A stretch of 64,000 nt of DNA. It comes from an uncultured Flavobacteriales bacterium. GTDB taxonomy: Bacteria; Bacteroidota; Bacteroidia; Flavobacteriales_G; Salibacteraceae. The notes below the pieces were generated by a model. That model saw only the letters and a list, made by a program, of their open reading frames with translations. It made no database searches and had not been told where the DNA came from. The DNA is taken from NCBI GenBank assembly GCA_905479105.1, contig CAJQLE010000003.1, positions 558,001-622,000 on the forward strand. The letters run 5' to 3'. The translations under genes were made by a program, and so were the position numbers. Positions 54,480 to 63,111 of the stretch are shown in pieces (position 1 is the stretch's first letter; every line of letters begins with the position of its first letter).

Positions 54480-55217
54480 TTATTTCTCAGCTAAGTATAT
54501 TGTGGCAATTCCAAATGTTAATCTATACTCTCTAATCTTCTTATATCCCACTTCATCAAGGATAGATAAAAATGTTTTCCCCTCTGGAAATGCGCTAACA
54601 GATTCAGGCAGATAGGTATATGCTCTTGGGTCTTTTGACACTAGGCGACCAATATTAGGCAGTATTGCTTTAAAGTAAATGTTGTATAACTGCTTCATAG
54701 GAAATGTTCGAGGCTTTGAGAATTCCAAGATCGCTACGGCATATCCTGGCTTCAAAACTCTTTTTATTTCTCCCAATCCAGCTTTTAAATTCTCAAAATT
54801 TCTTACTCCGAAAGCTACTGTCACCGCCTCGAAATGGTTGTCAGGAAACTCAATGTTTTCTGCATCTCCTAGTTTTAGTTCGATCACTTTATCAAGAGCG
54901 CGCTTACGCATTTTGATTTTACCCACTTCAAGCATTCCTGCCGAGATATCGATTCCTTTTATCTCAGATGGCTTTAAAGACATAAGTTCCACAGCAAAGT
55001 CTCCGGTGCCAGTAGCTACATCTAAAATTATGGTTGGCTTGTATGGGCTGAGAAGCTTCACGGCCTTCTTTCTCCAAAGCTTATCAATATTCAGACTCAG
55101 CACATGGTTAAGAAGGTCATACCTTCCCGATATGTTGTCAAACATTTGAGCTACTTGCTCTTTCTTGCTACCTTCTTCTGCGTAAGGTTTTACTTTTTCT
55201 GCTGCGTTTTCAGTCAT
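54480..55217 (-). CDS. ubiE: Demethylmenaquinone methyltransferase
   Basis: This SAM-dependent class I methyltransferase makes menaquinone from demethylmenaquinone (MenG). The 245-residue protein has FDNISGRYDLLNHVLSLNID (about 27), motif I ILDVATGTGDFAVEL (about 64), GDAENIEFPDNHFEAVTVAF (about 118) and RNFENLKAGLGEIKRVLKPG. Normal length. With menA at 6128 it points to menaquinone use. Its start overlaps the stop of the TrkH gene by 1 base, so the trk, ubiE and porT genes may be one transcript. Confidence 0.95.
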   Translation of the reverse strand: MTENAAEKVKPYAEEGSKKEQVAQMFDNISGRYDLLNHVLSLNIDKLWRKKAVKLLSPYKPTIILDVATGTGDFAVELMSLKPSEIKGIDISAGMLEVGKIKMRKRALDKVIELKLGDAENIEFPDNHFEAVTVAFGVRNFENLKAGLGEIKRVLKPGYAVAILEFSKPRTFPMKQLYNIYFKAILPNIGRLVSKDPRAYTYLPESVSAFPEGKTFLSILDEVGYKKIREYRLTFGIATIYLAEK

Positions 55218-57046
55218 TAACCAACCATTATATGTTCTTCGGGGTAAGCATAATTAGTGCTTATTATCTTTCTAGAGAACGCGAATATGATAGATAATGT
55301 TCCCAGTCGTCCTATAAACATAGAAACGATCAGGATTAACTTCCCAGGATTACTCAACATTCCTGTTATTCCGGTACTCAGGCCACAAGTGGAGAATGCT
55401 GAAACCTCTTCGAATATTAAATCGATAAGTCCTCGATCGCTCATCGCTAAAATATGTCCCTCCGTCAAGCAAAGTGCATAGGTGCAAATAAGCATTCCTC
55501 CGCTGAATGTTACTAACACTGTAAAAGCTTTCAGCATATCATCTGTGGGAATTGTTCTTCCAAAAACTTCAACACTTTTTTTGCCCCGGATAATAGACCA
55601 AGTATTTATGCAGATAAGCCCAAAAGTGGAAGTTTTGATTCCACCAGCAGTTGAAAAAGTATTCCCTCCTATAAACATCATAAAAACCAGCATGAGCAGC
55701 GTAGCGGTTGATAGGCTGAATATATCAGCCGTGTTTAAACCTGCGGATCTCGATGAGACAGATTGAAATAGAGCAACAATTGTTTTCTCTACAAAAGTCA
55801 GATCTGATAGGGTTGTTTTCCACTCAGCAGCCATGTATAAAACCACACCTATACCGATAAGAATTAAATGAGTTCTAACGGCTAATATGGTACTCATATT
55901 TGGTCTTTTCCATGGATGTTTTAATCTGTCTCGCATCAAGCTTGGAGTGAAAAGATCAAACATTACTGTAAATCCAAATGCTCCAAGTAATACTAGCAAA
56001 GCAACAACCAAGTGCATCAAGTAAGCTTCGCGAATAAATGGCGCGTACATACCATCTGTCACGGTAGAAAAACCAGCATTGTTAAATGCCGAAATGGAAT
56101 GGAAAATGCCGAAAAAAAGTCGATCTCCTGTAGTTTTCAGAGGCATGTCAGGTGTGATAAGTGCGTATATCAAAACACCTCCAACTATTTCTATTATCGC
56201 GCTTAAAGCAAATACTTTGATCAGCATTCCTTTTGCATTGAAGAATGCGTCTTTTGTAACAAAATCTTCAATGATGTCATCCTGTTTTAAACTAAATCCA
56301 GCCCTGTTGAGGAATGCAGCTAAATAGGCAAACGAGACAATATTCAATCCTCCTAACTTCATTAAGAGCATGATCACAAAATGCCCTTTGTAAGTAAAAA
56401 ATGTGCCGGTATCAACTACGATAAGTCCTGTCACGCATGTTGCGCTTACGGAGGTAAACAGAGCATCGATAAAATCCATACTTCCCACTTCTATGGTCAT
56501 TTCAGGCATTAAAAGTAGACCTGTGCCTAATCCAATAATTACAAGAAATGAAGAAATGAAAATCGTAGAAGGGTGAATCTTGATGTTGTTGAAAATATTT
56601 GTGTTGTCATTCAACTCAAAAAACACAACAATAAAAAGGTAGAACTGAAGAAATACAACTGATAGCGCTCCTAAGCTCTCTAAGCCTATTGCATTGAATA
56701 TTGTTTGGACTATCAGCGTGTCAAAAAGGTTGTAAGAAATGCCTTCAAAAACTAATATCAGCACGAGTATACTTTCAAACCAATTGTCTTTTATGAACGT
56801 TATTGGTTCAAAGTCATAGAAAATTTTGACCAAGTAATGCAGTACATAGAAAATGAACGAAAACTGAACGATGCCTTGAATAATAATTGCTGTTTCAGTA
56901 TCGTGGCTGAATCCATGAAAATAAAACAAGCTGCCTATAGCAACCATCGAAATCAGAATGCTTAAAACCTTTAGAATTTTGAGGTTCTTTGCTTTACTGC
57001 TGTAAATGATCAGATTGATTTTCTCACGTATAGATCTAATGTCCAC
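55217..57046 (-). CDS. TrkH/KtrB-family cation transporter
   Basis: The 609-residue protein starts at GTG (MDIRSIREKINLI). The first 170 residues form about four extra membrane helices not found in minimal KtrB. Four pore-loop repeats follow with selectivity-filter glycines, e.g. SVSATCVTGLIVVDTGTFF (about 205), FHSISAFNNAGFS (about 310), VSSRSAGLNTADIF (about 430) and VSAFSTCGLSTGI (about 550). Such proteins take up K+ or Na+ with a TrkA/KtrA subunit; none is encoded in the window. It follows the heptose kinase gene with 1 base between. Confidence 0.9.
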   Translation of the reverse strand: MDIRSIREKINLIIYSSKAKNLKILKVLSILISMVAIGSLFYFHGFSHDTETAIIIQGIVQFSFIFYVLHYLVKIFYDFEPITFIKDNWFESILVLILVFEGISYNLFDTLIVQTIFNAIGLESLGALSVVFLQFYLFIVVFFELNDNTNIFNNIKIHPSTIFISSFLVIIGLGTGLLLMPEMTIEVGSMDFIDALFTSVSATCVTGLIVVDTGTFFTYKGHFVIMLLMKLGGLNIVSFAYLAAFLNRAGFSLKQDDIIEDFVTKDAFFNAKGMLIKVFALSAIIEIVGGVLIYALITPDMPLKTTGDRLFFGIFHSISAFNNAGFSTVTDGMYAPFIREAYLMHLVVALLVLLGAFGFTVMFDLFTPSLMRDRLKHPWKRPNMSTILAVRTHLILIGIGVVLYMAAEWKTTLSDLTFVEKTIVALFQSVSSRSAGLNTADIFSLSTATLLMLVFMMFIGGNTFSTAGGIKTSTFGLICINTWSIIRGKKSVEVFGRTIPTDDMLKAFTVLVTFSGGMLICTYALCLTEGHILAMSDRGLIDLIFEEVSAFSTCGLSTGITGMLSNPGKLILIVSMFIGRLGTLSIIFAFSRKIISTNYAYPEEHIMVG

Positions 57047-57047
57047 T

Positions 57048-58040
57048 TTACAGAGATTTATTAATTTCTGCTAGAAGATCACTCTGTGTTATTGAGACGA
57101 CACCTGGAAATTGGCAAACCCAACCACCAGCTAGGTTTGAAATAGTCGCAATATCCTTTAGGTCCATTCCAACGGATAATGCACATGTCGCAGCGGAGAT
57201 TACGGTGTCTCCTGCTCCTGAGACATCTGCAATGGTTCTATTTAATGCAGCAAGATGATGTTGTTCATCACCATCAGTAATAAAAACACCATCAGCAGAA
57301 AGTGTGAAAAAAGCCGATTCTACCTGCATTTTTTCTTGAAGGCTTGAGTAAGCTTTCATCAAGTCGATATCATTGGACTTAAGATGGGGCATGTTTAAAC
57401 CTTCCCTTAATTCCTTCATGTTAGGCTTGAATAAAGTCGCCCCCGTATAGCTGAAAAAGTTTTTCTTTTTGGGGTCAACAGTGACCTTAATTCCTTTTGA
57501 AACAGCTGTTTTAATTACTGATGCTATCAGTGATTTCGTGATACAGCCCTTATCGTAATCTTCAAAAATAATTGCCTGCGGAGAATGTGTTTCAATGAGT
57601 GTAGAGATTCGATGGAATAAATTTTCTTCATCCTTTTGCGCCAAGTCCGCTGTGATTTCCTCATCAAACCTTAAGAGTTGACTAAAGCCACTTACCATGC
57701 GTGTTTTCTGGGATGTCTTTCGAGACGAACTCTGGATGATTCCGCTTGTATCCAATCCCTCGTCTTGCATCAAACCAGAAACTGATTTTCCAGCATCATC
57801 ATCACCAATGACTGAACATAGAATGCAGGAAGCACCCAGATTTTTAACGTTTAGAGCCACGTTAGCAGCCCCGCCTAATCTGTAATCTTTTGTATGAATA
57901 TCTAGAACAGGAACTGGTGCTTCTGGTGAAATTCTAGAAACCTCGCCTTTGTAATAGGCGTCAAGAATTACATCTCCAATAACGAGAATTTTAAGTTGAT
58001 TGAACTTTGAGACAGAACTTAATAGATCTTGCTTGTTCAT
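57048..58040 (-). CDS. D-glycero-beta-D-manno-heptose-7-phosphate kinase (RfaE1/HldE-type)
   Basis: The 330-residue pfkB-family sugar kinase has GDVILDAYYKGEVSRISPEAP at about 22, the glycine pair GGAANVALNVKNLGA (about 58) and the catalytic anion-hole motif DVSGAGDTVISAA (about 270). SPEAPVPVL with the early D-A-Y is characteristic of heptose 7-phosphate kinases that supply LPS heptose. The cytidylyltransferase half found in fused HldE is absent, as in most Bacteroidota. It overlaps the aminotransferase stop by 1 base. Confidence 0.87.
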   Translation of the reverse strand: MNKQDLLSSVSKFNQLKILVIGDVILDAYYKGEVSRISPEAPVPVLDIHTKDYRLGGAANVALNVKNLGASCILCSVIGDDDAGKSVSGLMQDEGLDTSGIIQSSSRKTSQKTRMVSGFSQLLRFDEEITADLAQKDEENLFHRISTLIETHSPQAIIFEDYDKGCITKSLIASVIKTAVSKGIKVTVDPKKKNFFSYTGATLFKPNMKELREGLNMPHLKSNDIDLMKAYSSLQEKMQVESAFFTLSADGVFITDGDEQHHLAALNRTIADVSGAGDTVISAATCALSVGMDLKDIATISNLAGGWVCQFPGVVSITQSDLLAEINKSL

Positions 58041-59233
58041 TAGCTTAATTGTTCAATAGCTGATTTAATGCGGTTAAGTGCTTTTTGTAAATCTTCCTCG
58101 GAAGCAGCATAGCTCAATCGAATGTATTCATCTGCTCCAAATGCGCCTCCCGAAACTGTTGCGACATGGGCCATTTCTAGTAAATACATGCATAAATCAC
58201 CGGCATTATTAATTTGTCGTCCATTGTGACTTTTTCCAAATAAACTTGAAACTTTTGGGAAAAGATAAAACGCTCCTTCAGGACGATTACAAACAAGGCC
58301 TTCAATGGCTGAAAGGCCAGTAATCATTAATTCTCTTCGCTTTTTAAACTCATTGACCATTGGTCTAAGTTCTGCAGGATCCATTTCCATGGCAGCGATG
58401 GTAGCCATTTGACTAATTCCTGATGGAGCACTTGTAAATTGGCCTTGCATTTTGTTGCAGGCACCAGCAATTTCTTTCGATGAGGCGATGTATCCGATTC
58501 TCCAACCGGTCATAGCAAAGGATTTTGATACGCCATTTACAGTGATTACTCTATCGTAAAGCTCGGGAATAGCAGCAAGGCTAAAATGCTCACCTTCAAA
58601 TCGGATATGCTCATAGATTTCATCAGAAATGATAAAAACATTTGGATATTTCTTGAAGACTTCTCCCAAGGCAAGCATTTCATCTTTGGAATATGCACCA
58701 CCCGTTGGATTCGATGGCGAAGAGAACATAAACAACTTAGTGTCTTGTTCTAGATGCTCGTCCAATTGCTCTGGGGTGATTTTAAAGTTTTGTTCAACAC
58801 CCGCTTTTACTTCAATCATTTCACCTTGAGCAAAGCCAATCATTTCTTTATAGCTCACCCAGTATGGTGTGGCTACTACAACTTTATCTCCTGGGTTTAC
58901 TAGACAAAGCACTGTATTCATCAAACTTTGTTTTGCTCCAGTAGAAACAACAATTTGATCTATAGAATAGTCAAGAGCATTATCACGTTTGAGCTTTTTA
59001 CAAATTGATGTTCTCACTTCAACCAATCCTGGAACGGGAGTGTAGTGCGAAACATTATCCTTAATAGCTTGTATTCCAGCTTTTTTAATGATTTCAGGGG
59101 TGTTGAAATCAGGTTCACCTAAGCTTAGGTTAATGACATCATGTCCAAGTGCTTTGAGGTCTCTGCTTTTTTGAGACATCGCGATGGTCTCTGATTCGGC
59201 AAGCCTCTGAATACGATCTGATAATACGTTCAT
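58040..59233 (-). CDS. Aspartate-type aminotransferase (class I PLP enzyme)
   Basis: The start at 59233 (MNVLSDRIQRLAESETIAMS) is the family-typical one; an upstream frame would add 13 unlike residues. The product has 397 residues. Visible motifs are LSLGEPDFNTPE (about 37), VSTGAKQSLMNTVL (about 98), SSPSNPTGGAYSKDEM (about 165), the aspartate in IISDEIYEHIRF (about 200), and the PLP lysine in NGVSKSFAMTGWRIGYIAS (about 236). It transfers amino groups between aspartate/glutamate and oxo acids; the precise substrate is unclear. Confidence 0.93.
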   Translation of the reverse strand: MNVLSDRIQRLAESETIAMSQKSRDLKALGHDVINLSLGEPDFNTPEIIKKAGIQAIKDNVSHYTPVPGLVEVRTSICKKLKRDNALDYSIDQIVVSTGAKQSLMNTVLCLVNPGDKVVVATPYWVSYKEMIGFAQGEMIEVKAGVEQNFKITPEQLDEHLEQDTKLFMFSSPSNPTGGAYSKDEMLALGEVFKKYPNVFIISDEIYEHIRFEGEHFSLAAIPELYDRVITVNGVSKSFAMTGWRIGYIASSKEIAGACNKMQGQFTSAPSGISQMATIAAMEMDPAELRPMVNEFKKRRELMITGLSAIEGLVCNRPEGAFYLFPKVSSLFGKSHNGRQINNAGDLCMYLLEMAHVATVSGGAFGADEYIRLSYAASEEDLQKALNRIKSAIEQLS

Positions 59234-59338
59234 GAATAAATTATGAAGAGCAAAGCTAAAGAATTGATACACTTTTCTGACATGCTTATTCTGTGTTAAT
59301 TAGGCGCTAGTGACCCGATCTTTTTCAATATTTGCGGT

Positions 59339-59875
59339 ATGGATAATATAAGCGCAATAGCCTTGATAATAACAGTGATTGTAACTGCTGGAGCAATAGT
59401 AGCAGTGGTGTACACGATATTGAATCAATATTTCAAGCAGCAGCAAGAAAACAACGCTATGCAATTAGAAGAAAGAAAAAGGAAAGATTTTGTGACGATA
59501 CAAATGCAAGCTTATGAGCGTTTGATCCTTTTTTTAGAACGTATCAATCCAGAACGATTGGTTTTTAGAGTGAACAAGCCAGGCATGAGCGCTCGTTTAC
59601 TGCAGTCTGATATTTTGAAAACTGTGCGAGAAGAGTTTGATCATAACCTTACCCAACAACTATACATCAGTTCTGAAGCTTGGTTGGCTGTAAATGCTGC
59701 TCGTGAAGAAACATTTAAGATATTCAACGTTGCAGCAGAACGCGTGCACAGAGATTCTGATTCTTTGGCTCTTTCTAAATCCATTTTGGAAGTTTCTGGG
59801 AGTATGGAGAAACTACCTACTGAAGTTGCCATCGATATTTTAAAGAGAGAGTTTAGAAAAAAGATGAAGATCTAG
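59339..59875 (+). CDS. Membrane-anchored helical protein of unknown function
   Basis: The 178-residue protein has one N-terminal membrane helix (ISAIALIITVIVTAGAIVAV) followed by a charged, helical cytoplasmic part (QQENNAMQLEERKRKDFVTI, IQMQAYERLILFLERINPER). The pattern of a short anchor plus soluble helices is common in Bacteroidota genomes with no assigned role. It converges with meaB, overlapping by 4 bases. Confidence 0.72.
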   Translation: MDNISAIALIITVIVTAGAIVAVVYTILNQYFKQQQENNAMQLEERKRKDFVTIQMQAYERLILFLERINPERLVFRVNKPGMSARLLQSDILKTVREEFDHNLTQQLYISSEAWLAVNAAREETFKIFNVAAERVHRDSDSLALSKSILEVSGSMEKLPTEVAIDILKREFRKKMKI

Positions 59876-60855
59876 TCTTTGGTTAACCTCTGAAGGGAAG
59901 TGATTACTTCCATCGAAGCGTTGTATTCGTTTTTCAATCCCTTTGATACCTCATCTTTTAAATATCCAACATCATGGGATTTTCCTAATGATTGAATTAC
60001 GTATTCGTAAATACTTAATTCAGTGAGTTTTTCAAAAGCACGAGCTTGCTGCTCTTTTCGTTTTGCATCAAACTGTCCATTTTCCTGTAGCGTTTGTAGC
60101 ATGTCGTTGACTGTTTCCCAGACATTAGAAACACCTTCATTATGAAGCCCAGAGGCAGTTAAGACCTTGGTGTTCCAGCCAGAATTTGAAGAAGGGAAAA
60201 GATGTAGAGCCATTTCCAGTTGCTTTTTAGCTTTTCTAGCGGCATCTATATTACTTCCGTCAGCCTTGTTAATCACAATGATGTCAGCTGCTTCCATAAT
60301 TCCGCGTTTGATGCCCTGAAGGTCATCACCAGTGCCGGGCATGGCAAGCATTAAAAAACAGTCGGTGATATTAATAACTTCAGTTTCACTTTGACCAACG
60401 CCTACCGTTTCTATGATAATAACATCAAATCCTGCTGCCTCACACAAGAGCATTGACTCCCTTGTTCGTGCTGCTAATCCTCCTAAAGTTCCACTTGACG
60501 GGCTAGGGCGAATAAAAGCGTTTGGCTCTCGGCTTAACTCTTCCATTCTTGTTTTATCGCCCAGAATACTACCGCCTGTTTTCTGACTACTTGGATCTAC
60601 AGCCAGCACAGCTAGTTTTAAGCCATGCGACAGAATGAGCTTGCCGAATTGTTCAATGAAGGTGCTTTTCCCGACTCCTGGAATACCTGTTATGCCGATT
60701 CTAATGGCAGGTTTGCGCCTATCATAAATGGAGTCAATAAGCTCAATGGATTTTTTTCTATGCTTTGGAAGTGTACTTTCTATTAAGGTTATTGCCTTTG
60801 ATAGAGTGAGAAGATCTCCTTCAAGTAGTTTGTCTATGTTGATGGACGTTTCCAT
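59872..60855 (-). CDS. meaB: Methylmalonyl-CoA mutase-associated GTPase MeaB
   Basis: This G3E-type GTPase protects and loads the B12-dependent methylmalonyl-CoA mutase. The 327-residue protein has the P-loop GITGIPGVGKST (about 54), switch segments (AVDPSSQKTGGSILGDKTRM at about 85, FIRPSPSSGTLGGLAART at about 115), ETVGVGQSE (about 150) and the guanine-specificity motif VINKADGSN (about 197). Normal length. The mutase genes are not next to it here. Confidence 0.94.
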   Translation of the reverse strand: METSINIDKLLEGDLLTLSKAITLIESTLPKHRKKSIELIDSIYDRRKPAIRIGITGIPGVGKSTFIEQFGKLILSHGLKLAVLAVDPSSQKTGGSILGDKTRMEELSREPNAFIRPSPSSGTLGGLAARTRESMLLCEAAGFDVIIIETVGVGQSETEVINITDCFLMLAMPGTGDDLQGIKRGIMEAADIIVINKADGSNIDAARKAKKQLEMALHLFPSSNSGWNTKVLTASGLHNEGVSNVWETVNDMLQTLQENGQFDAKRKEQQARAFEKLTELSIYEYVIQSLGKSHDVGYLKDEVSKGLKNEYNASMEVITSLQRLTKD

Positions 60856-60908
60856 TGATTTTCAAAGAAAGCAATTGTAAGACTGACAAAGTAAAAGGAG
60901 TGCAATAA

Positions 60909-61295
60909 TTATCGGAAGGCATGATTAAAACTCACGAATCTTGGAGTGCAATCGCCTTTTGTGATTTGACTTATATCCACCGAATACTTGAGCCCAATTT
61001 CGAGGTTGTTGCGCACAATAAAATCATGATGAATTTCAAAGTCTTTCAATACACCGAGCTCTTGGTCTTCAAGAGCCAGAACACTGGCTTTGAAATCAAG
61101 AATTACGGCTATTCTTCCATTGCCGTCAGCATGTGGTCTGATATCTATGATCTCTGCATAGGTTTCAACTCTATCATAATCACAGTCGTTAGATTTAGTC
61201 TTATTTGCACAAGACGAAGCCACGAATGAAAAAACTAAGATTGAAAGAATAGCTCTGACGCTATTTAATGAATTTACTGTTCCAAACATTCTCAC
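60909..61295 (-). CDS. Small lipoprotein of unknown function
   Basis: The 128-residue protein has a lipobox near residue 29 (SFVASSCANK) preceded by a hydrophobic segment. The mature part is a short beta-rich domain with cysteines in NDCDYDRVETYAEIIDI and GDCTPRFVSF. Its 5' end overlaps the 3' end of the next gene upstream by 35 bases; a start a few codons later (MFGTVNSLNS) would reduce this only slightly. I do not recognise the family. Confidence 0.62.
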   Translation of the reverse strand: MRMFGTVNSLNSVRAILSILVFSFVASSCANKTKSNDCDYDRVETYAEIIDIRPHADGNGRIAVILDFKASVLALEDQELGVLKDFEIHHDFIVRNNLEIGLKYSVDISQITKGDCTPRFVSFNHAFR

Positions 61296-61974
61296 TAAAA
61301 TCCTTAGAATACATAATTGCTGTAATCACCGATAATGTCATAATCAAACATGTTGTCATGCTGAACATGAAGAATCGGAAGAAGAATTCACTATGAACTG
61401 CTTCGAATTGTGAAGGTACAAGAATAGCTACCAATAATCCTATTGCAGATGATGTAGCGGCTAATGCCCCAATGTGTCTGAAAGGATATTTCAATATCTC
61501 TTCGTACCATTTCATGTCATCTCCCCACTGGAAAATGTAGTAGAACTGACCGTTTGGTAACTCAGCCATCAAAATGGGATCCTTTGTGCTGTCTTTTAAA
61601 TTGAATCGCTCTTGAGGAGCAATGATCTTAAAGGTTGAGAATGTGGTACCAATGGAAGACTCAATTCTCTTGACTTCTCTAATCGCTTCGCTTGGAATAT
61701 CACCTTTGAATAAATCGCTTTCAAGAAAACGAAGTCTGAATCGAATGCAGATTTTCTCAATCGACTCTGCGTTGTATTTTCTCGTTTCGTCTAGTTTTTT
61801 GATCCAACCAAATTTATCTTGAGACAGAGAGCTGCCTTTTGAAATTCGATCAGCTATTGAAATTTCATTCGTAGAATCGCTTTCTAAAAGTGATTTCACT
61901 TCGTTAATTAAACATGATTGCTCAAATTCCATTTGAGCATTTGCCATTTCCTCCAGTAAATTGATATCGTTCAT
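61261..61974 (-). CDS. Two-helix membrane protein with large cytoplasmic domain
   Basis: The 237-residue protein has a soluble acidic N-terminus (about 1-165; contains ELPNGQFYYIFQWGDDMKWY) and two close membrane helices (about 168-190 and 197-222) near the C-terminus. It lacks a signal peptide. It overlaps a small lipoprotein gene downstream and follows a small one-helix protein by 1 base. Function unknown. Confidence 0.72.
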   Translation of the reverse strand: MNDINLLEEMANAQMEFEQSCLINEVKSLLESDSTNEISIADRISKGSSLSQDKFGWIKKLDETRKYNAESIEKICIRFRLRFLESDLFKGDIPSEAIREVKRIESSIGTTFSTFKIIAPQERFNLKDSTKDPILMAELPNGQFYYIFQWGDDMKWYEEILKYPFRHIGALAATSSAIGLLVAILVPSQFEAVHSEFFFRFFMFSMTTCLIMTLSVITAIMYSKDFSENVWNSKFIK

Positions 61975-61975
61975 T

Positions 61976-62134
61976 CTATTCTTCTTTAATAGGTTCGATG
62001 TTGGATGCCTCTGCGGCTTTTCTGGTGGCTTGATTTCTTTTTATGCGTTTTATTTGAAACCAAATGTATAGGCTGAAAAAGGCAGTGAGCATAAGCACCA
62101 CAAACACTAAAACAACATATTCTCCTGGCTTCAT
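61976..62134 (-). CDS. Single-helix membrane microprotein
   Basis: A 52-residue frame begins MKPGEYVVLVFVVLMLTAFF and ends ASNIEPIKEE; the first 25 residues are one membrane helix and the rest is charged. The stop is 1 base before the ATG of the next gene, which supports co-translation. Position and composition make coding likely. Function unknown. Confidence 0.6.
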   Translation of the reverse strand: MKPGEYVVLVFVVLMLTAFFSLYIWFQIKRIKRNQATRKAAEASNIEPIKEE

Positions 62135-62174
62135 TTACTCTTAACAGATAATCACATCAACAAGTTCAAAGTGG

Positions 62175-62936
62175 TTATAGAACACCCAAAAATAATAGGA
62201 TAGAAATAAGAATCATAAGAATTCCTACAAGATTTTGAATGAATGAAATGGTGACTTTCTCAAGCAGTCGTTTCCCAATAAGTGCTCCTCCAAACGCAGA
62301 TAGAGTTGCAAGCCCTATTAACCCTAATGATTCTTCTAAAACAGCAAAGTCAAAAGACATGGCATAAGTGCTTATTCTGATGGTGTCTACCAGGCAGGCA
62401 ATAACTACTCCTGAAGCCACAAACTGACTCTTACTCAAACCTAGTTTTACTAGGAAAGCACTTCTCAGAGCTCCTTGATGACCACTTAGACCTCCAAAAA
62501 ATCCGCTCATTACACCTCCCGGAATTAAAAATTTCTTGCTGATCTCGAGGTTCTTTAAACGAGGTAACAATTCCATTAAAGAGAATGTGAAAATCAGCAG
62601 CGCCATCACCACATTGAGAAAATTGGTTTCTATCGGGCCAATATGCAATATCGTATCTGAATGCGCCAATTTTCCTAGTGCTAATGCTCCAAAATACGCA
62701 CCGACAATTGCTGGTAGTCCAAAGCGTATGATCACTGACTTTACTGCATGCTTGCCCACTAAAATGAGCTTGAAAATGTTGTTTAGAAAATGCACTATGG
62801 CCGTTGCAGCAACAGCAAATTCTGGCGGAAAGAATAAAATAAAGACGGGCGTAAGCATGGTGCCTAAACCAAAACCTGAAAAGAAGGTGAGCATCGAAGC
62901 TCCAAATGCTACAATTATGATGACAATGTATTCCAT
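62175..62936 (-). CDS. TauE/SafE-family sulfite/organosulfonate exporter
   Basis: The start at 62936 (MEYIVIIIVAFGASMLTFFS) gives 253 residues with about eight membrane helices; the frame is open upstream through a leader hairpin, so a GTG 51 bases earlier is formally possible. Family signatures are GFGLGTMLTPVFILFFPP (about 22) and GGVMSGFFGGLSGHQGALR (about 138), with a second GL-rich repeat. This family moves sulfite, sulfonates or similar anions. The leader looks like a transcription attenuator (see 62943-63027). Confidence 0.88.
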   Translation of the reverse strand: MEYIVIIIVAFGASMLTFFSGFGLGTMLTPVFILFFPPEFAVAATAIVHFLNNIFKLILVGKHAVKSVIIRFGLPAIVGAYFGALALGKLAHSDTILHIGPIETNFLNVVMALLIFTFSLMELLPRLKNLEISKKFLIPGGVMSGFFGGLSGHQGALRSAFLVKLGLSKSQFVASGVVIACLVDTIRISTYAMSFDFAVLEESLGLIGLATLSAFGGALIGKRLLEKVTISFIQNLVGILMILISILLFLGVL

Positions 62937-62942
62937 AAAAAA

Positions 62943-63027
62943 ACCGGAGCGATTACCTTGTTGCAAGATAATCCTCCGGTGAAGCACCCCTACTTCTTTT
63001 CATAAGAACTAGACTATTAACGGAGGA
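62943..63027 (-). promoter_or_regulatory. Attenuator-like leader of the TauE/SafE gene
   Basis: On the minus strand ACCGGAG (62980-62974) pairs with CTCCGGT (62949-62943), and inside it GATTATCTTG pairs with CAAGGTAATC, making about 17 bp with one bulge, followed by seven Ts and then at once the ATG. Upstream, TCCTCCG (63027-63021) can pair instead with CGGAGGA of the same left arm. The two structures exclude each other, as in terminator/antiterminator switches. The ligand or signal is unknown. Confidence 0.65.
62953..63003 (-). CDS. Possible 16-residue leader peptide in the attenuator
   Basis: An ATG at 63003 opens a frame reading MKRSRGASPEDYLATR with TAA at 62955-62953. It runs through the left arm of the terminator hairpin, so a translating ribosome would block that hairpin. 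It has no ribosome-binding motif. It could be chance in a 16-codon stretch. Confidence 0.3.
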   Translation of the reverse strand: MKRSRGASPEDYLATR

Positions 63028-63111
63028 AGATATCGGTAGCGTATTGAATCGCATTATTTTAGACAATTGATTGCAATTTTACGATTAGTATATTAAGAAT
63101 AAGTTACCAAC

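Noticed and set aside
54679-55149. 156-codon plus-strand ORF opposite ubiE
   Set aside because: The ubiE frame has all methyltransferase motifs; the opposite frame has no recognisable domain.
62940-63027. TPP riboswitch (GGGGTGC seen on the minus strand)
   Set aside because: The CTGAGA and CTGATCTGGATAAT-type core elements are absent; only the short word matches.
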